Source of the DNA: Alphaproteobacteria bacterium
GTDB lineage: Bacteria; Pseudomonadota; Alphaproteobacteria; Geminicoccales; Geminicoccaceae
DNA length: 10,039 nt
NCBI GenBank assembly: GCA_026982585.1
Contig: JALSGW010000349.1
Location: forward strand, 1 to 10,039
Reading direction: 5' to 3'
A model generated the notes under the pieces. It ran no database searches, was not told the origin of the DNA, and saw nothing but the letters and a program-made list of their open reading frames with translations. The translations under genes and the position numbers were made by a program. Positions 7,277 to 10,039 of the stretch are shown piece by piece (position 1 is the first letter of the stretch; each line of letters starts with the position of its first letter).

Positions 7277-8743
7277 TCAACCCAAGAGGCGGCCCGTGAG
7301 ATCGGCGCGCACCCGGGCCCGGAAGGCGTTGATCAGGGCAAAGGTCTCCCGCAGGCGCCGCAGTTCGCGATCGCCGAGCAGGGCCGGGTCGACGAAATGG
7401 CTCGGCCGCACCCCGGCCTCGAAGTCCCGGATCTGCTGGCCAAGCTCAAGCGCGGTGAGAAAGGCGTAGGCCTCCTGCAGTTCGTTCGCATCCGCCGGTG
7501 CGATGACCCCGAGCTCGACGAGCCGCGCCAACCGCGCGAGGGTGCCCGTCTCGCTCACCCGGTGGCGCAGGGCGAGCAGCCGCATCGCCTCCGCAAGCGG
7601 CAGGGTGCCGCCGTATTTGAGGTTGATGTGGCCGCGGTGGGCGGGATCGTCCCGCTCGGTCATGAACCGGCCGAACAGGCCGATGGCTGCCCGGTGGTCG
7701 GCCTGGAGCTCGAACATCTGGTAGAGAAACGGACGGTTGGCCGCCGCCCCCGCGGTCACATAGCTGCGCAGCTCCCGGGCGAGGCCGAGCTCGCCGAACA
7801 CCGGCCGGAAATCGAAAAAGATGTCGCACATCTGCAGCATCATTTCGTGCAGCCGCCGCATCCACAGGCCGACCTGGGCGCGCCACTGGCTCAGGGTCTT
7901 GCGCCACAGCGGATTGACCGCCATCACCCCGCCGCGGCAGCGGGGGAAACCCAGCTCATCGAGGGCCGCCACCATGCGCTCGGCGAGGGCGATGAACCAG
8001 GCGTCCACCGCGCTGTGGCGCTCGTCGGGGTAATCCGCGACGATGAAACCGTTGTCCTGGTCGGGCAGGAGGAAACTCTCCCCGCGCCCGCCCGAACCCA
8101 TGACGATGCAGCAGAAGGGACAGGGCGGCTCGCCCCAGCCCTCCTCGCGCATGCGCGCGAGGATGAGGCGCAGCACCCGCCGGTAGAGATCGTTGTTGAT
8201 GTCCGAGATCAGGGCCTGGATCTCGGGCGCCGGCACATGATCCGCGAGCAGGCGCTTGGCGACCTGCACCTGGGCCGCCTTGACCTGCCGCAGGCCCGCG
8301 AAACTGTCCTCGTGGGTGAGGCGGTCGATGTCCTCCACCAGGGGTGCGGCGGCCAGTGCCAGCGCCTCGTGCAGCGCCAGCATGCCGACCGGACGCCCGG
8401 TCTCGTCCACCACCGGCATGTGGCGCAGCCGGCGGCGGCGCATGAAACCGATCGCCTTGTAGAGCGGATCCTCGGCGCGCACGGTGAGCACCGGCGCGCT
8501 CATGAAGCGATCGACCGGATTGTCGCCGAGACGCCGGCAGGCGATGCGGCGGGTGACGTCCTGCTCGGTCAGAATGCCGACCGGAACACCCTGTGGATCC
8601 ACCACCACCGCCGCCGAGGCGCGGGCCTCCACCATCCGCGCCACGGTCTCGCTGGCGCTGGTATCGGCCGCCACCACCACGGGCGGAGGCGCCATGTGGT
8701 CGCGCACCAGCCGGCGGAAGACCTCGGTCTGAAAGCTGGCCAC
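7277..8743 (-). CDS. CBS-pair and DUF294 nucleotidyltransferase-like signalling protein
   Basis: A 488-residue cytoplasmic protein with three parts. Residues about 10-130 are a CBS pair (VRDHMAPPPVVV..., then VDRFMSAPVLTV...RRLRHMPVVDETGRPVG), a module that usually binds adenine nucleotides. Residues about 140-270 are a DUF294/GlnD-like nucleotidyltransferase fold with the signature GSGGRGES (216-223) and the metal-binding pair D228 and D230 in PDQDNG, all intact. The remainder is the helical DUF294 C-terminal domain. This architecture resembles COG2905 proteins, whose biochemical target is unknown; by analogy with GlnD it may transfer a nucleotide to a partner. The start is GTG at 8743 with GAGGG 5 bases upstream. 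It begins 32 bases after the znuA-like gene and is very likely co-transcribed with it. A short cysteine patch, CPFCC, directly precedes the nucleotidyltransferase motif. Confidence 0.87.
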   Translation of the reverse strand: MASFQTEVFRRLVRDHMAPPPVVVAADTSASETVARMVEARASAAVVVDPQGVPVGILTEQDVTRRIACRRLGDNPVDRFMSAPVLTVRAEDPLYKAIGFMRRRRLRHMPVVDETGRPVGMLALHEALALAAAPLVEDIDRLTHEDSFAGLRQVKAAQVQVAKRLLADHVPAPEIQALISDINNDLYRRVLRLILARMREEGWGEPPCPFCCIVMGSGGRGESFLLPDQDNGFIVADYPDERHSAVDAWFIALAERMVAALDELGFPRCRGGVMAVNPLWRKTLSQWRAQVGLWMRRLHEMMLQMCDIFFDFRPVFGELGLARELRSYVTAGAAANRPFLYQMFELQADHRAAIGLFGRFMTERDDPAHRGHINLKYGGTLPLAEAMRLLALRHRVSETGTLARLARLVELGVIAPADANELQEAYAFLTALELGQQIRDFEAGVRPSHFVDPALLGDRELRRLRETFALINAFRARVRADLTGRLLG

Positions 8744-8775
8744 CTGCGCCCTCGCGGGAGGTCCGTTTTGCCGGG

Positions 8776-9708
8776 CTAGCGCCCGCGCTCATCCCCGCCG
8801 AGGCAACGGAGCAGAGCCCGTGCGTTGGCCCGCATGAGGCCGAAATAGTGCTCCGGCCCGGCGGGGACAGCGGCCCCCAGGGGATCGAGCCGCCCGAGGG
8901 CGAGTCCCAACTGATCCGCAAACCGCCGCGCGAGCTCCTCGGGCGCCTGGGGCTCGAGGAACAGACAACGCGCTCGCTCCTCCCGGGCCCGCCGGGCGAG
9001 CCGGGCAAGCCGACCCGGGCTCGCGGCCGCCTCCGGAACCGGCAGCAGGGCGCCCAGATCGCGCAAACCGAAGGCCCGAGCGAGATAGCGGAAGGCGGGA
9101 TGAAGGGTGAGGAACCCACGCTCCCGCACCGGCCGGAGCAGCTCCGAAAGCTCGCTTTCAAGCGCCCGCACCCGCGCGCCGAAGCGCTCGGCATTGCGCC
9201 GATATCGTGCGCTGTGGGCGGGATCGAGACGGGAAAGCTCCTCCGCGAGCAGCTCGGCGATCCTGCGGGCGTTGTCGGGATGCAGCCATAAATGGGGATC
9301 GACTCCTTCCTCGTCCGCCGCCGTCCATCCCGAATACGCCAGCAGCTCCACCACCCGGCCGCCCGCAAGCGCCCGCACCTGGTCGCGGGAGAGCCCCTCG
9401 AGCGCCGGTCCCACCCACACGAACAGGCGGCTTGCGCGCAGCCTGCGCGCCTGGCTCGGCTGGAGCGCCTCGCCGTGCGGGGAGCGCTCGGGCGAAATCA
9501 GCAGCTGCGGTTCGCCGACCCCGAGGGCGACGGCGCTGAGGATTCCGTGGAGCGGCGCGATGCTCGCCACCAGCGTCCCCTCCATCGGCGCTTCCGCCCG
9601 CCCCCCCGGCGCCCAGAGCAGCACCAGCGCAAGAGCCGCCCGGAAAAGCCGTCGTCGACCTACGCGCGCCTTCGCCGCGAGAGCCGCGCAACCCCTCCTC
9701 CAGTCCAT
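8776..9708 (-). CDS. znuA: ZnuA-like metal ABC transporter substrate-binding protein
   Basis: A 310-residue cluster A-I metal-binding protein that should capture Zn2+ (or Mn2+) in the periplasm for an ABC importer. Candidate metal ligands are all present: H78 in SPHGEALQPS, H139 in DPHLWLHP, H203 in LTLHPAF and D275 in RLDPLG. VASIAPLHGILSAV and LFVWVGPALE are also typical. The histidine-rich loop of many ZnuA proteins is absent; only a short acidic DEEGVD lies before DPHLW. The export signal has a long, arginine-rich n-region followed by LFRAALALVLLWAPG and a likely cleavage after AEA (residue 40); GRRRLFRA resembles a Tat motif only loosely. ATG at 9708 is chosen because AGAGG ends 7 bases upstream; the frame is open to GTG at 9729. 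ZnuB and ZnuC are not in the window. No convincing Zur box was found. Confidence 0.85.
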   Translation of the reverse strand: MDWRRGCAALAAKARVGRRRLFRAALALVLLWAPGGRAEAPMEGTLVASIAPLHGILSAVALGVGEPQLLISPERSPHGEALQPSQARRLRASRLFVWVGPALEGLSRDQVRALAGGRVVELLAYSGWTAADEEGVDPHLWLHPDNARRIAELLAEELSRLDPAHSARYRRNAERFGARVRALESELSELLRPVRERGFLTLHPAFRYLARAFGLRDLGALLPVPEAAASPGRLARLARRAREERARCLFLEPQAPEELARRFADQLGLALGRLDPLGAAVPAGPEHYFGLMRANARALLRCLGGDERGR

Positions 9709-9771
9709 CACAAGACCTCTTGCCAGCACTCCCAGGTAATGCTATGTTCCATCGCAAGTGTCCACCGGCCC

Positions 9772-9783
9772 GAGACGGGTCTC
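9772..9783. repeat. Short inverted repeat GAGAC-GG-GTCTC
   Basis: A perfect 5-bp inverted repeat with a 2-base centre lies 64 bases upstream of the znuA-like start, at the left edge of the AT-rich island. Its position would suit an operator for that gene, but the sequence matches no Zur site that I know. Confidence 0.3.
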
Positions 9784-9906
9784 TTCACTGAGCTTGATTG
9801 CGATTTTTAATGTATGTTCGTTTTTGATATATGAGAACGACATGGTGTTTAGATTTTCTACCTTTTTTCGAATATGAAACTGGAGAGCCTTCAGCGTCAA
9901 GATCGA

Positions 9907-9920
9907 ATTTAAATTTAAAT
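9907..9920. repeat. 14-bp perfect palindrome ATTTAAATTTAAAT
   Basis: The sequence at 9907-9920 equals its own reverse complement, with no spacer. A wider imperfect repeat surrounds it: GAATTTAAA at 9905-9913 and TTTGAATTC at 9932-9940 pair with one mismatch. Such AT palindromes occur at regulator or nucleoid-protein sites, but in AT-rich DNA they also arise by chance. Confidence 0.5.
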
Positions 9921-9974
9921 ATAAATCCACATTTGAATTCCATCAATGTGTAGCGATTCTCTCCTCTTGGATGC

Positions 9975-9994
9975 ATGCGTATCGCCGATCGCAT
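9975..9994. repeat. Imperfect inverted repeat ATGCG(T)ATCG-C-CGATCGCAT
   Basis: ATGCG (9975-9979) and ATCG (9981-9984) pair with CGATCGCAT (9986-9994) around a one-base centre, with a single bulged T at 9980. It sits at the right edge of the AT-rich island and could be an operator or a small hairpin. Confidence 0.35.
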
Positions 9995-10003
9995 AGTCGA
10001 AGG

Positions 10004-10032
10004 GGGGTGCGGCGCCCCGGACGCCGCACCCC
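10004..10032. terminator. 11-bp GC stem-loop, possible terminator without T run
   Basis: GGGGTGCGGCG at 10004-10014 pairs perfectly with 10022-10032 around a 7-base loop (CCCCGGA). Neither side shows a T run within the window: the plus side continues AACCGCA, and the minus side CCTTCGAC. It may end a transcript coming from the right edge or be a structural repeat; the neighbouring gene is not visible. Confidence 0.4.
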
Positions 10033-10039
10033 AACCGCA

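Larger units (their letters stand above)
9709..10039. other. AT-rich island and flanking non-coding DNA upstream of the znuA-like gene
   Basis: About 330 bases without a convincing gene. By hand count, 9791-9960 holds 54 G or C in 170 bases (about 32%), against very GC-rich DNA elsewhere. The longest frame inside it is 69 codons on the minus strand (9994 to 9785), with AT-rich codons and a lysine/phenylalanine-rich product, but no properly spaced Shine-Dalgarno at its ATG codons (9994, 9943), so it is left uncalled. The znuA promoter must lie here or just left of it, in 9709-9790; no clear -35/-10 pair could be assigned. The island could be transferred DNA, a decayed gene, or a regulatory or silenced region. 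Confidence 0.6.

Noticed and set aside
7397..8779. 460-codon plus-strand frame opposite the CBS-DUF294 gene
   Set aside because: His/Gly/Arg-rich shadow of a gene with clear CBS and nucleotidyltransferase motifs.
9735..9750. Possible Zur box GGTAATGCTATGTTCC upstream of the znuA-like gene
   Set aside because: The left half GTAATG resembles alphaproteobacterial Zur sites, but the right half does not form the expected palindrome, and I cannot score the motif here.
1..10039. CRISPR arrays, transposases or insertion-sequence ends, tRNA and rRNA genes
   Set aside because: Looked for repeated spaced units, transposase motifs and cloverleaf or rRNA-like sequence on both strands by eye; none was found.

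Overview
The window is uniformly GC-rich, except for one short AT-rich patch near its right end, and it is densely packed with genes that have strong Shine-Dalgarno sequences. The gene content suggests an alphaproteobacterium: a Liv-type branched-chain amino acid ABC transporter, an XRE regulator of a type common in Rhodospirillales-like bacteria, and a nitrilase-family amidase. This assignment rests on protein style and composition only; no marker gene is present.

Layout. (1) Positions 1-341: the 3' end of a livF-like ATPase gene (+), then a minus-strand intrinsic terminator. (2) 342-2255, minus strand: a class I SAM methyltransferase gene, then a periplasmic branched-chain amino acid-type binding protein gene that converges on livF. 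The leader between them can form two perfect 7-bp stem-loops. (3) 2317-3219 (+): an orphan ribokinase, divergent from the methyltransferase and overlapping by 10 bp at its 3' end with a convergent EamA/DMT permease gene (minus). (4) 4131-4530: about 400 bp without a convincing gene, between the divergent permease and an XRE regulator gene (+). (5) 5105-5920 (+): a carbon-nitrogen hydrolase with an intact Glu-Lys-Cys triad. (6) 5954-9708, minus strand: three closely spaced genes transcribed in the order ZnuA-like metal-binding protein, CBS-pair/DUF294 nucleotidyltransferase-like protein, PflX-type (COG1313-like) radical SAM protein. (7) 9709-10039: no convincing gene, with a roughly 32% GC island carrying a 14-bp palindrome, bordered by inverted repeats and an 11-bp GC hairpin.

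Function. Most genes are ordinary transport and metabolic genes. The livF end and the binding protein probably belong to one amino acid uptake system. The znuA-like gene suggests zinc or manganese uptake, but no ZnuB or ZnuC is visible; they could lie beyond the right edge. No CRISPR array, transposase, tRNA or rRNA was seen, and no complete new system can be claimed. The parts most worth a second look are the znuA/CBS-DUF294/radical SAM gene set, the radical SAM protein with an extra N-terminal region and a four-cysteine cluster, and the AT-rich island.
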